64,000 bases of DNA, from contig NZ_JABWRD020000003.1 in NCBI RefSeq assembly GCF_014268785.2, forward strand, positions 620,001 to 684,000. The letters run 5' to 3'. The position numbers were made by a program, and so were the translations under genes. Below, in pieces: positions 30,070 to 39,430 of this stretch (position 1 is its first letter; every line of letters starts with the position of its first letter). A model generated the notes under the pieces. It was not told where the DNA came from and made no database searches. It saw only the letters and a program-made list of their open reading frames with translations. The DNA comes from Pseudomonas shirazensis (GTDB taxonomy: Bacteria; Pseudomonadota; Gammaproteobacteria; Pseudomonadales; Pseudomonadaceae).

Positions 30070-30092
30070 GGCAGCGCTGCTTCAGCGTTGCC
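30070..30092 (+). other. First stem-loop of the pnp leader
   Basis: GGCAGCGCTG (30070-30079), loop CTT, CAGCGTTGCC (30083-30092): 10 pairs with one G-U. No T-run follows, so it is not a standard terminator. With the next hairpin it forms a two-stem leader like that of E. coli pnp. Confidence 0.65.
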
Positions 30093-30114
30093 GACGGGCA
30101 CGTCATGCGTATCT

Positions 30115-30179
30115 TCGAGGTTGGCAGCCTGGTGTTGCCGAGCGGTTTATCCGCCCGGCAGCCAGGCTCCCAGCCTCGA
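30115..30179 (+). promoter_or_regulatory. Long double-stranded hairpin in the pnp leader (probable RNase III site)
   Basis: CGAGGTTGGCAGCCTGG (30116-30132) pairs with CCAGGCTCCCAGCCTCG (30162-30178), about 17 pairs with one mismatch and one wobble. An inner stem TGCCGAGCGG/CCGCCCGGCA continues it to nearly 30 pairs. It ends about 95 nt before pnp. In E. coli RNase III cuts a similar pnp leader, which allows PNPase to repress its own message; the same is inferred here. Confidence 0.7.
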
Positions 30180-30274
30180 GTTGTATCTGGACGGTCAATG
30201 GGGCCGATTCCCCGTTCTGCCCAAGAATTCGCAAGAAACCAGTTCCCCCAGAGCCATTGAAAAGGTAGGAAACC

Positions 30275-32380
30275 GTGAACCCGGTAATCAAGAAATTCCA
30301 GTTCGGTCAATCGACCGTTACCCTCGAAACGGGCCGCATTGCCCGTCAGGCCACCGGCGCAGTCCTGGTCACCGTTGATAACGATGTCACCGTGCTGGTG
30401 ACCGTGGTCGGTGCCAAGCACGCAGACCCAAGCAAAGGCTTCTTCCCGCTGTCCGTGCACTATCAGGAAAAAACCTACGCCGCTGGCAAGATCCCTGGTG
30501 GTTTCTTCAAGCGTGAAGGCCGTCCTTCCGAGAAAGAGACGCTGACCTCGCGCCTGATCGACCGTCCGATCCGTCCGCTGTTCCCAGAAGGCTTCATGAA
30601 CGAAGTGCAGGTTGTCTGCACCGTCGTGTCGACCAGCAAGAAAACCGATCCGGACATCGCTGCGATGATCGGTACTTCGGCTGCCCTGGCGATCTCCGGC
30701 ATCCCGTTCGAAGGCCCGATCGGCGCCGCCCGTGTTGCCTTCCATGAAAGCACCGGCTACCTGCTGAACCCAACCTACGAGCAACTGGCCGCATCGAGCC
30801 TGGACATGGTCGTAGCCGGTACCGACAGCGCTGTGCTGATGGTTGAATCGGAAGCCAAAGAGCTGACCGAAGACCAGATGCTGGGCGCCGTGCTGTTCGC
30901 CCACGACGAATTCCAGTCGGTCATCCAGGCTGTCAAAGAGCTGGCTGCCGAAGCTGCCAAGCCGACCTGGGACTGGAAACCAGCCGTTGCCAACACCGAG
31001 CTGTTCAACGCCATCCGCGCTGAATTCGGCGAAGGTATCTCGCAGGGCTACACCATCACCGTCAAGGCCGACCGCTATGCGCGTCTGGGCGAGCTGCGTG
31101 ATCAGGCGATCGCCAAGTTCTCCGGTGAAGAAGGCCAGCCTTCGGCTTCCGTGGTCAAAGAAATCTTCGGCGAGATCGAATACCGCACCGTTCGCGAAAA
31201 CATCGTCAACGGCAAGCCACGTATCGACGGTCGCGACACCAAGACTGTACGCCCGCTGAACATCGAAGTCGGCGTTCTGCCGAAGACCCACGGTTCGGCA
31301 CTGTTCACCCGTGGCGAAACCCAGGCCCTGGTCGTTGCGACCCTGGGTACTGCGCGTGATGCTCAACTGCTCGACACCCTCGAAGGCGAGAAGAAAGACC
31401 CGTTCATGCTGCACTACAACTTCCCACCGTTCTCGGTAGGTGAGTGTGGTCGTATGGGTGGTGCTGGCCGTCGCGAAATCGGTCACGGCCGTCTGGCCCG
31501 CCGTTCGGTTCAGGCCATGCTGCCTGCTGCTGATGTGTTCCCGTACACCATCCGTGTGGTATCGGAGATCACCGAGTCGAACGGTTCGAGCTCGATGGCT
31601 TCGGTTTGCGGTGCTTCCCTGGCCCTGATGGACGCTGGTGTGCCGATGAAGGCGCCAGTTGCCGGTATCGCCATGGGCCTGGTCAAGGAAGGCGACAAGT
31701 TCGCCATCCTCACCGACATCCTCGGTGACGAAGACCACCTCGGCGACATGGACTTCAAGGTAGCCGGTACTGCCAAAGGTGTTACCGCGCTGCAGATGGA
31801 CATCAAGATCAACGGTATCACCGAAGAGATCATGGAAATCGCCCTGGGCCAGGCCCTGGAAGCGCGCCTGAACATCCTCGGCCAGATGAACCAGATCATT
31901 GGTACTTCGCGTACCGAGTTGTCGGCCAACGCGCCGACCATGATCGCCATGAAGATCGACACCGATAAGATCCGTGACGTTATCGGTAAAGGCGGCGCGA
32001 CCATCCGTGGTATCTGTGAAGAGACCAAGGCTTCGATCGATATCGAAGACGACGGCTCGATCAAGATCTTCGGCGAAACCAAAGAAGCCGCCGAAGCAGC
32101 TCGCCAGCGCGTCCTGGGCATCACTGCCGAGGCCGAGATCGGCAAGATCTACGTCGGCAAGGTTGAGCGCATCGTCGACTTCGGCGCATTCGTCAACATC
32201 CTGCCTGGCAAAGACGGCCTGGTGCATATCTCGATGCTCAGCAATGAGCGCGTAGAGAAGGTCACCGACGTGCTGAAAGAAGGCGAAGAGGTTGAAGTAC
32301 TGGTACTGGACGTGGACAACCGCGGCCGTATCAAGCTGTCGATCAAAGACGTTGCGGCAGCCAAGGCTTCCGGCGTTTAA
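30275..32380 (+). CDS. pnp: Polynucleotide phosphorylase PNPase
   Basis: 701 residues from a GTG at 30275 with AGGTAGGA just upstream. PNPase is a trimeric 3'-5' exoribonuclease using phosphate, part of the RNA degradosome. Two RNase PH-like domains (FPLSVHYQEKTYAAGKIPGG and later FPPFSVGECGRMGGAGRREIGHG) are joined by a helical linker. The KH domain (MIAMKIDTDKIRDVIGKGGATI) and the S1 domain (GKVERIVDFGAFVNILPGKDGLVHIS) end the protein. The leader carries two hairpins suited to autoregulation. Confidence 0.98.
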   Translation: MNPVIKKFQFGQSTVTLETGRIARQATGAVLVTVDNDVTVLVTVVGAKHADPSKGFFPLSVHYQEKTYAAGKIPGGFFKREGRPSEKETLTSRLIDRPIRPLFPEGFMNEVQVVCTVVSTSKKTDPDIAAMIGTSAALAISGIPFEGPIGAARVAFHESTGYLLNPTYEQLAASSLDMVVAGTDSAVLMVESEAKELTEDQMLGAVLFAHDEFQSVIQAVKELAAEAAKPTWDWKPAVANTELFNAIRAEFGEGISQGYTITVKADRYARLGELRDQAIAKFSGEEGQPSASVVKEIFGEIEYRTVRENIVNGKPRIDGRDTKTVRPLNIEVGVLPKTHGSALFTRGETQALVVATLGTARDAQLLDTLEGEKKDPFMLHYNFPPFSVGECGRMGGAGRREIGHGRLARRSVQAMLPAADVFPYTIRVVSEITESNGSSSMASVCGASLALMDAGVPMKAPVAGIAMGLVKEGDKFAILTDILGDEDHLGDMDFKVAGTAKGVTALQMDIKINGITEEIMEIALGQALEARLNILGQMNQIIGTSRTELSANAPTMIAMKIDTDKIRDVIGKGGATIRGICEETKASIDIEDDGSIKIFGETKEAAEAARQRVLGITAEAEIGKIYVGKVERIVDFGAFVNILPGKDGLVHISMLSNERVEKVTDVLKEGEEVEVLVLDVDNRGRIKLSIKDVAAAKASGV

Positions 32381-32436
32381 GCCAGCTGTAGTGGTATGAA
32401 ACAGACCCTTCGGGGTTGCGCTGATGTTCAGCGCAT

Positions 32437-32498
32437 AGGGGCCGCTGTGCGGCCCATTGCGATCTTCGGTCGCGATGGGTCACACAGCGGCCCTTTTT
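32437..32498 (+). terminator. Nested terminator after pnp
   Basis: AGGGGCCGCTGTG at 32437-32449 pairs with CACAGCGGCCCT ending at about 32493, enclosing a second hairpin (CCCATTGCGATC TTCG GTCGCGATGGG), and is followed by TTTTTATTT. A smaller hairpin TGCGCTGA TGT TCAGCGCA precedes it at 32417-32435. Confidence 0.85.
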
Positions 32499-32518
32499 AT
32501 TTGTCAAACACTGCCCCA

Positions 32519-32558
32519 TGTAGCGGCCTTGCCGGGGCGCCGGACCGGTCGGAAAGGG
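32519..32558 (-). repeat. REP element, left half of an inverted pair
   Basis: Minus-strand copy of a block CCTTTCCGACCGGTCCGGCG... followed by GGCAAGGCCGCT. It lacks three bases (GGA complement) present in its partner at 32617-32660. The two are separated by about 60 bp, a BIME-like arrangement in the 511-bp pnp-BON gap. Confidence 0.75.
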
Positions 32559-32616
32559 CTGCGTAGCGGCCCTACGATTTGGACAACGCCGCAGAATTCC
32601 CGGGGGGCGCTGCGCA

Positions 32617-32660
32617 CCCCTTTCCGACCGGTCCGGCGCCCCGGCAAGGCCGCTCCTACA
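32617..32660 (+). repeat. REP element, right half of an inverted pair
   Basis: CCCCTTTCCGACCGGTCCGG followed by CGCCCCGGCAAGGCCGCTCC and TACA, the complement of the copy at 32519-32558 over about 40 nt. It shares the GGCCGCTCCTAC end with the other REP family seen at 919 and 10929, but has a different hairpin head. Confidence 0.75.
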
Positions 32661-32720
32661 TTTTCCGCGCCCATTTCGAGATAGCAAGAACCTCTGGGGT
32701 ACATGCATCTTGCATGCAGG

Positions 32721-32742
32721 ATTTTGCTCCGGCTTGCAAAAT
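32721..32742. promoter_or_regulatory. Inverted repeat, candidate enhancer-binding site for the BON gene
   Basis: ATTTTGC (32721-32727), 8-bp spacer, GCAAAAT (32736-32742): a perfect 7+7 dyad centred about 105 bp upstream of the predicted sigma-54 start site. This is the usual distance for a sigma-54 activator site. The activator is not identified. Confidence 0.5.
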
Positions 32743-32812
32743 GCACGAAAGAGCAAATCAAGATAAATAGATAACTTGTTGATTTATATGGTTTTTGCTG
32801 GCTCTAAAAAGT

Positions 32813-32828
32813 TGGCACAGCCCCTGCA
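32813..32828 (+). promoter_or_regulatory. Sigma-54 promoter upstream of the BON-domain gene
   Basis: TGGCACAGCCCCTGCA has the GG and GC doublets exactly 10 bp apart as required for RpoN (consensus TGGCACG-N4-TTGCW). Transcription would start near 32839, giving a 5' leader of about 53 nt before the ATG at 32892. Confidence 0.8.
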
Positions 32829-32891
32829 ATAGTCTATTCATCTGACGCCAACTGAATCGGCGCAGACCTTTCGACAACAGGAGTGACCCGT

Positions 32892-33242
32892 ATGAAGAAG
32901 TTCGCCATTGCTGCCGCTACTGCTACCGCTCTGACTCTGACCATGGCTAACGCTGCGTTCGCTCAGCAAGCTGTCCAGGCTCCAGTTATGCTGGCTGCCA
33001 ACACTGTCGACAGCGCCAAGCAAGAAGGCTCCGATACCTGGATCACCACCAAGGTCAAAGCTGATCTGCTGACCGAGAAAGGCATCCCAGGCGGCGATAT
33101 CAAAGTCGAAACCAATCAAGGCGTAGTTTCGCTGTCGTCCGATGTGAAAGTCACCGAATCGCAAAAAGAGCGTGCAGTAGCAATCACCAAGGCTATCAAA
33201 GGCGTTAAAGACGTCTCGGCTGCTGGCCTCAAAGCCGAATAA
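32892..33242 (+). CDS. Secreted BON-domain protein (OsmY-like)
   Basis: 116 residues. A Sec signal peptide (MKKFAIAAATATALTLTMAN, cleavage after AFA near residue 24-25) leads into one BON domain (about 47-114, DTWITTKVKADLLTEKGIPG then VVSLSSDVKVTESQKERAVA). BON domains are thought to bind phospholipids or envelope surfaces; E. coli OsmY, with two, is a periplasmic stress-induced chaperone. With a single domain this is a small relative. GGAGTG at 32880-32885 is the ribosome-binding site. A sigma-54 promoter precedes it and a strong terminator follows. Confidence 0.88.
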   Translation: MKKFAIAAATATALTLTMANAAFAQQAVQAPVMLAANTVDSAKQEGSDTWITTKVKADLLTEKGIPGGDIKVETNQGVVSLSSDVKVTESQKERAVAITKAIKGVKDVSAAGLKAE

Positions 33243-33287
33243 GGATTGCTCCGCAGGCCAGAAGGATCCGGCCACCGCATAACGAAA

Positions 33288-33313
33288 AGCCCCGGCATCT
33301 GCCGGGGCTTTTT
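33288..33313. terminator. Terminator after the BON gene
   Basis: AGCCCCGGCA TC TGCCGGGGCT (33288-33309) followed by TTTTT and preceded by AAAA, so it can work for the BON gene and for the convergent DUF748 gene. Confidence 0.92.
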
Positions 33314-33337
33314 CGTTGTTGCGCTCAATGCTGACGC

Positions 33338-36283
33338 TTATTCTGCATCCAGGTGCATCGGCGTAATCACGCGCCCATCCGATTCGGCCTGGCCCAGCGT
33401 GGTATCGATGAAGTACACCCGGTCATCCGCCAACTTGCCTTTGTCGACCAGGTAATCCTTGATGTTACCGGCCCGCGCCTGGCCCAACTGGCGCAGCAGC
33501 GCAGCGCTCTCGGCCCAGGACTTGATAACCGCCTCACGCAGCTTGGCGCTACGCTCTTCACGCCCCAGCTGCTGCCATTCAGCAGGCGGCTGTTGTTTCA
33601 GGCGGGTGCGGTAGATACCTTCGAGCATCGCCGGCTTGTCGTCAGCATCCACCACCAGCATCGACGCATTGGCCGGGACCTTGTCGCCGCGGCGCTGCAG
33701 GATCTTGTACCAGATCGACTGATACTCACGCTCCAGGCGCTGCTCGGCGATCAACGGGCCATCGCTGGTCTGGGCGCTGGTGCCTTCGATCTCCAGGCGC
33801 AATTCAGGGCGTTCGTTGAGCGCGGTCGCCAGTTTGTCCAGGGCCGCTTGGGCATCGCCGCTGAGGTCGCTCGAGCCGGCGCTGAACGCGACCGTACCCA
33901 GGTCCTGCGAGCTGCCGCCGGAGACCAGCCCGCCAATGAACTTGAACGGCGCCTGGGCGGCACGCAGGACCAGATTGCGCAGGGTTTGCCAAACGATCGG
34001 CATGACGCTGAACTGCGGGTTGTTGAGGTCGCCGGTCACCGGCAGCTCGATCGAGATGGTGCCGTCGGTGTCCTTGAGCAGTGCCACCGCCAGGCGGATC
34101 GGCAGGTCGACGGCGTCGGGGCTGTCGACCTTCTCACCCAGTTGCAGTTGCTCGATCACCAGCTTGTTTTCTGCCTTGAGCTGGCCATTGGTGATCAGGT
34201 AGTGCACGTCCAGGTTGAGCCGGCCCTTGCGAATGCGAAAGCCGGCAAATTTGCCGGAGTATGGCGTCAGTGTGGTCAGCTCGACGCGTTTGAAGCTGGT
34301 GGCGATGTCCAGGCTGGCCATCGGGTTGAACGGGTTGAGCGCGCCCTTGATGGTGACCGGTGCATAGCGGTCGACCTTGCCCTTGATATCGACCTTGGCC
34401 GGCGCTGGCTGGCGGTTGTCGATGGTGCCGACCTGGCCATTGAGCTGCTGCACGGCTGTGGCGAAGTTTGGCGTCAGGGTCAGGTCGGCAAAGTTGGCCG
34501 AGCCGTCGTTGATGTCGATCTTGCCGATACGAATGCCCAGCGGCTTGCTGTTGCTGGCTGCCACCGGTTTTTCTGCGGTGCTTTTGGTAGCGCCGGCTGG
34601 CTGCGGTATCAGCAGGTCATCAACGTTGGTGGTGCGGTCTTCGTTGATGATGAAACGCGCATATGGCTGCAGCAGCTTGACTTGGTCGATGGTCAGCGCA
34701 TCGCCGTGCACGTATGACAATCCATTGAGGTCGAGCTGCTGCCATTTGACGAAGTCGCGGTCCTTGATCGTGTCGAGGGTATGCAACTGGTTGACGGTGG
34801 CGGTACCTGTGACGGCAAAGGCCAGCGGCGCCGTATTTTGCAGATCGACCTTGAGGTCGCTGGCGAGCATGCCACTGCGCAGTTCAAGCTGAATGAACGG
34901 GCTGATGTAGGCCTGGGCGATGCGCAGGTCGATGTCGCGGGTGCTGACATCGAGCTTGGCGGTGACCGGCGCCAGGTTGACCTGGCCGGAGGCTTGCAGT
35001 TTGCCTTGCTTGCCGACGGCGGTATCCAGTTTGAGGGTAAACGGCGACTTGTTGAGGCTGTCATAGCCCTGCATGTCGAGGTTGAGCGGGCCGACATCCA
35101 GAGGGACCGGTTCTTTCTGGCTACGGTCTGCCAGGTGAATCATGTAATCGCGCGCTTGAACGTCCTTGAGCAGTACTTGCCACGGCTTGCTCGGCGCGGC
35201 GGCTGCTTTTTCCTGCGCTGTCGGCTCGGCTGCGGCAGGTTCGGCTTTCTCCTTGGGGGTAGCTTTGGCTGGCTGGCTGGCGAACAGCTTCTGCCAGTCG
35301 AGCTGGCCGTCCTTTTCCAGGGCGGCCCAGGTCTCCAGCTTGCTGCTGCGGATCTTGCCTACGGTGACCAGTTGCTTGGCCAGATCGATCGAGGTTTCGC
35401 TGACCTCGAGACTGGCCAACCGCGCCAGTTGCCTGCCGTCCGGTGCCTTGATGGCGAACGGCGCGATGCGTACATGAGTGTTGTCGAGCAGCAGCTCGGT
35501 CTGTTTCGACAGGTTGAGCGTGTAGTGGGTATCGAGGCTGATCACGCCTTCTTCCAGCACCAGCGGCACCGCGTCACGCACGTAAGGCCAGAACGCCTTC
35601 ATGTTGCCGTCGGTGATTTTCAGGGTGCCTTGCGAGCTGATCGGCGCCAGGCCGAGTGTGCCTTTCCAGTCAATCCGCCCACCGGCGGGGCCGATGGCGA
35701 CCAAGGTCATGTCGGCGCTGTCGTCGGGCAGGGTGCTGAGGTTTTTCAGCTCGAAATTCATCGAGTCGTAAAGAAACTCGATCGGCTCGCTCGGGCGCAG
35801 GTCCTGGAAGTGCAGGTAGCCTTCAGTGAGCTTGATGCTGCCGATACGCAGCGGGAACGGGTCGCTGGCTGGCTCGTCTGGCTTGGCTTCGCTGGGCGGC
35901 AGTTTGAACAGCTGAGTCAGGTTGAGGCTGCCGTTTTTGTCGAAGAGGATTTCGTTGCGCGGTTTGTCCAACTCCACTGCATCCAGGTGCAGGGCGCCGC
36001 TCCACAGGCTGTTCAGCGACAGGTTGGCGTACAAGCGCTCAAAACCCAGTTGCTCTTTGCCCGGCTCGCCGACCTGCAAACCCCACAGGGTCAGCTCTAG
36101 GCTGAACGGGTTGAATTCGATGCGTTGCAGCTGCGCCGGCACCGTCGCGTATTGGGCCAGCTGTTGATTGGCAATGCGTAGGCCAATGCCTGGAAGGATG
36201 AAGAAGCCGAGCAGGCTGTACAGGGCCACGAGGGCCAGCATGGCGCCGAGGGCGCGAGTCAATCCTTTGGGCATGTGCAGCAT
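33338..36283 (-). CDS. Large DUF748 (AsmA-like) envelope protein with OmpA-like C-terminus
   Basis: 981 residues. One N-terminal membrane helix (about 11-35, ALGAMLALVALYSLLGFFILP) anchors a long periplasmic part. Repeated DUF748 stretches such as LDAVELDKPRNEILFDKNGS and RIGKIDINDGSANFADL recall AsmA/TamB-type lipid-transfer proteins. A Pro/Ala/Glu-rich linker (AKATPKEKAEPAAAEPTAQE) lies near residues 340-365. The C-terminal part (from about 800) resembles a divergent OmpA-type peptidoglycan-binding domain (FSAGSSDLSGDAQAALDKLA ... GQARAGNIKDYLVDKGKLAD). The start could be the ATG at 36274. Function unknown; a role in envelope lipid transport or integrity is inference. Confidence 0.85.
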   Translation of the reverse strand: MLHMPKGLTRALGAMLALVALYSLLGFFILPGIGLRIANQQLAQYATVPAQLQRIEFNPFSLELTLWGLQVGEPGKEQLGFERLYANLSLNSLWSGALHLDAVELDKPRNEILFDKNGSLNLTQLFKLPPSEAKPDEPASDPFPLRIGSIKLTEGYLHFQDLRPSEPIEFLYDSMNFELKNLSTLPDDSADMTLVAIGPAGGRIDWKGTLGLAPISSQGTLKITDGNMKAFWPYVRDAVPLVLEEGVISLDTHYTLNLSKQTELLLDNTHVRIAPFAIKAPDGRQLARLASLEVSETSIDLAKQLVTVGKIRSSKLETWAALEKDGQLDWQKLFASQPAKATPKEKAEPAAAEPTAQEKAAAAPSKPWQVLLKDVQARDYMIHLADRSQKEPVPLDVGPLNLDMQGYDSLNKSPFTLKLDTAVGKQGKLQASGQVNLAPVTAKLDVSTRDIDLRIAQAYISPFIQLELRSGMLASDLKVDLQNTAPLAFAVTGTATVNQLHTLDTIKDRDFVKWQQLDLNGLSYVHGDALTIDQVKLLQPYARFIINEDRTTNVDDLLIPQPAGATKSTAEKPVAASNSKPLGIRIGKIDINDGSANFADLTLTPNFATAVQQLNGQVGTIDNRQPAPAKVDIKGKVDRYAPVTIKGALNPFNPMASLDIATSFKRVELTTLTPYSGKFAGFRIRKGRLNLDVHYLITNGQLKAENKLVIEQLQLGEKVDSPDAVDLPIRLAVALLKDTDGTISIELPVTGDLNNPQFSVMPIVWQTLRNLVLRAAQAPFKFIGGLVSGGSSQDLGTVAFSAGSSDLSGDAQAALDKLATALNERPELRLEIEGTSAQTSDGPLIAEQRLEREYQSIWYKILQRRGDKVPANASMLVVDADDKPAMLEGIYRTRLKQQPPAEWQQLGREERSAKLREAVIKSWAESAALLRQLGQARAGNIKDYLVDKGKLADDRVYFIDTTLGQAESDGRVITPMHLDAE

Positions 36284-36352
36284 CGTCTGTCCGAGCGGGA
36301 GTGCTTGGAGTATGGCACGTTAAATCGGTTCCGCAGAATCAGCCGAATGACC

Positions 36353-37252
36353 TTATTCGATGCCCATTCGCCTCCGCGCGCGGTGCGCCGAGCTGTCGCG
36401 CATGGCCCAGCGCAGGACTGGCGCGGTGCGCTCGATACCTACTCGGATCAAGCGCCGGCTCAGCGGCCCTTGTTGCAGCTCAAGCATATCCCGGCCCCAG
36501 CCTGGTAACAGTTCGATGCCCGCCCGCAGCATCAGCTTGCCCACGGGGGCTGCCAAGCGGCTTGGCGCCGGTGCCTTGAGCAGGATATCGATCACCTCCA
36601 GGCTGCGCGCATCGCAGTGCAACTGTGGACGCATGCGTTGCAGGTAGGCCTCGATTTGCGCACAGGAGCGTGGCACGTCGCGCGCGCCGAGGCGCTCGGC
36701 GATCAGGGCGATTTCGTTGTAGTACGCGTCCTGATCAGCCTGCGACAGATGCGGGTTGCGGTAACGCAGGTGGGCGGCCATGAAACTGCTGACTTCGGCA
36801 ACGTGCACCCAGGTCAGCAGGTCCGGGTCACTGGCGGCATAAGGCCGGCCGTCGGCGGCGGTGCCGACGACTTTGAGGTGGATGGTGCGTACCTTGTCGA
36901 TCAACCAGTTGGCGTCGCGGGTCGAGCCAAAGGTGGTGCCAGAGATGAATTGGCTGGTGCGGCGCAGGCGCCCAAGCAGGTCTTCGCGAAAGTTGGAGTG
37001 ATCCCACACCCCGGCCAGGGCCAGCGGGTGCAGCAGTTGCAGCATCAAGGCACTGATACCGCCGACCAGCATGCTCGGAAAATCGCCGTGGACCTGCCAA
37101 CTGACGCTGTCGGGGCCAAACAGGCCGGGGTCACCCTTGGGTGACTCCAGGTCAAGCTGACCGAGGGCCAGGCCAGTCAGGCTCATGACCTGGGTTTCGA
37201 TACGACGGCGTAAGGCTTCCATGGCGACCTGCAATGCGCGGCAGCCCGCCAT
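36353..37252 (-). CDS. MpaB-like oxygenase-family protein (DUF2236)
   Basis: 299 residues from the ATG at 37252, which has a good AGAGGTGG ribosome-binding site; an ATG 30 bp in is less likely. The central region has DUF2236/MpaB features: HGDFPSMLVGGISALMLQLL, HPLALAGVWDHS, FGSTRDA and the TWVHVAEVSSFMAAH helix, whose histidines may bind heme b as in the rubber oxygenase Lcp and fungal MpaB. The substrate is unknown. It follows acs at a distance of 13 bp, so the two may be co-transcribed. Confidence 0.78.
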   Translation of the reverse strand: MAGCRALQVAMEALRRRIETQVMSLTGLALGQLDLESPKGDPGLFGPDSVSWQVHGDFPSMLVGGISALMLQLLHPLALAGVWDHSNFREDLLGRLRRTSQFISGTTFGSTRDANWLIDKVRTIHLKVVGTAADGRPYAASDPDLLTWVHVAEVSSFMAAHLRYRNPHLSQADQDAYYNEIALIAERLGARDVPRSCAQIEAYLQRMRPQLHCDARSLEVIDILLKAPAPSRLAAPVGKLMLRAGIELLPGWGRDMLELQQGPLSRRLIRVGIERTAPVLRWAMRDSSAHRARRRMGIE

Positions 37253-37265
37253 GGGCCACCTCTAG

Positions 37266-39200
<1,935 letters not shown>

Positions 39201-39337
39201 GGCGGGTGGTCCTGCTCTTGTCGTGGCAAGGGACTGCACCTCACCGCGGCGCGCAAGGCAGGATGAAGTGCAACGGCTATTCGATGGACAGTGTAGTCGG
39301 CGCGGGTGTTCCTCCGGGGTTGCCGGCGCAATGCAAA

Positions 39338-39408
39338 GCGCGGGGCCAGCTTGCCCCTGCAGTACCGCACAATCGAACGGTACTGCAAGAGGCAAGCTGG
39401 CCCCGCGC
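39338..39408. repeat. Large imperfect palindrome (REP-like) between pgi and acs
   Basis: GCGCGGGGCCAGCTTGCC (39338-39355) and TGCAGTACCG (39358-39367) pair with CGGTACTGCA (39378-39387) and GGCAAGCTGGCCCCGCGC (39391-39408), 28 pairs with small bulges. It resembles two REP heads facing each other. It occupies most of the pgi-acs gap; a terminator-like T-run is absent. Confidence 0.75.
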
Positions 39409-39430
39409 CGGGGCTTGCAGCAGGGCTTGA

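Noticed and set aside
29936..32227. 763-codon open frame antisense to pnp and rpsO
   Set aside because: Shadow of pnp; no ribosome-binding site or domain.
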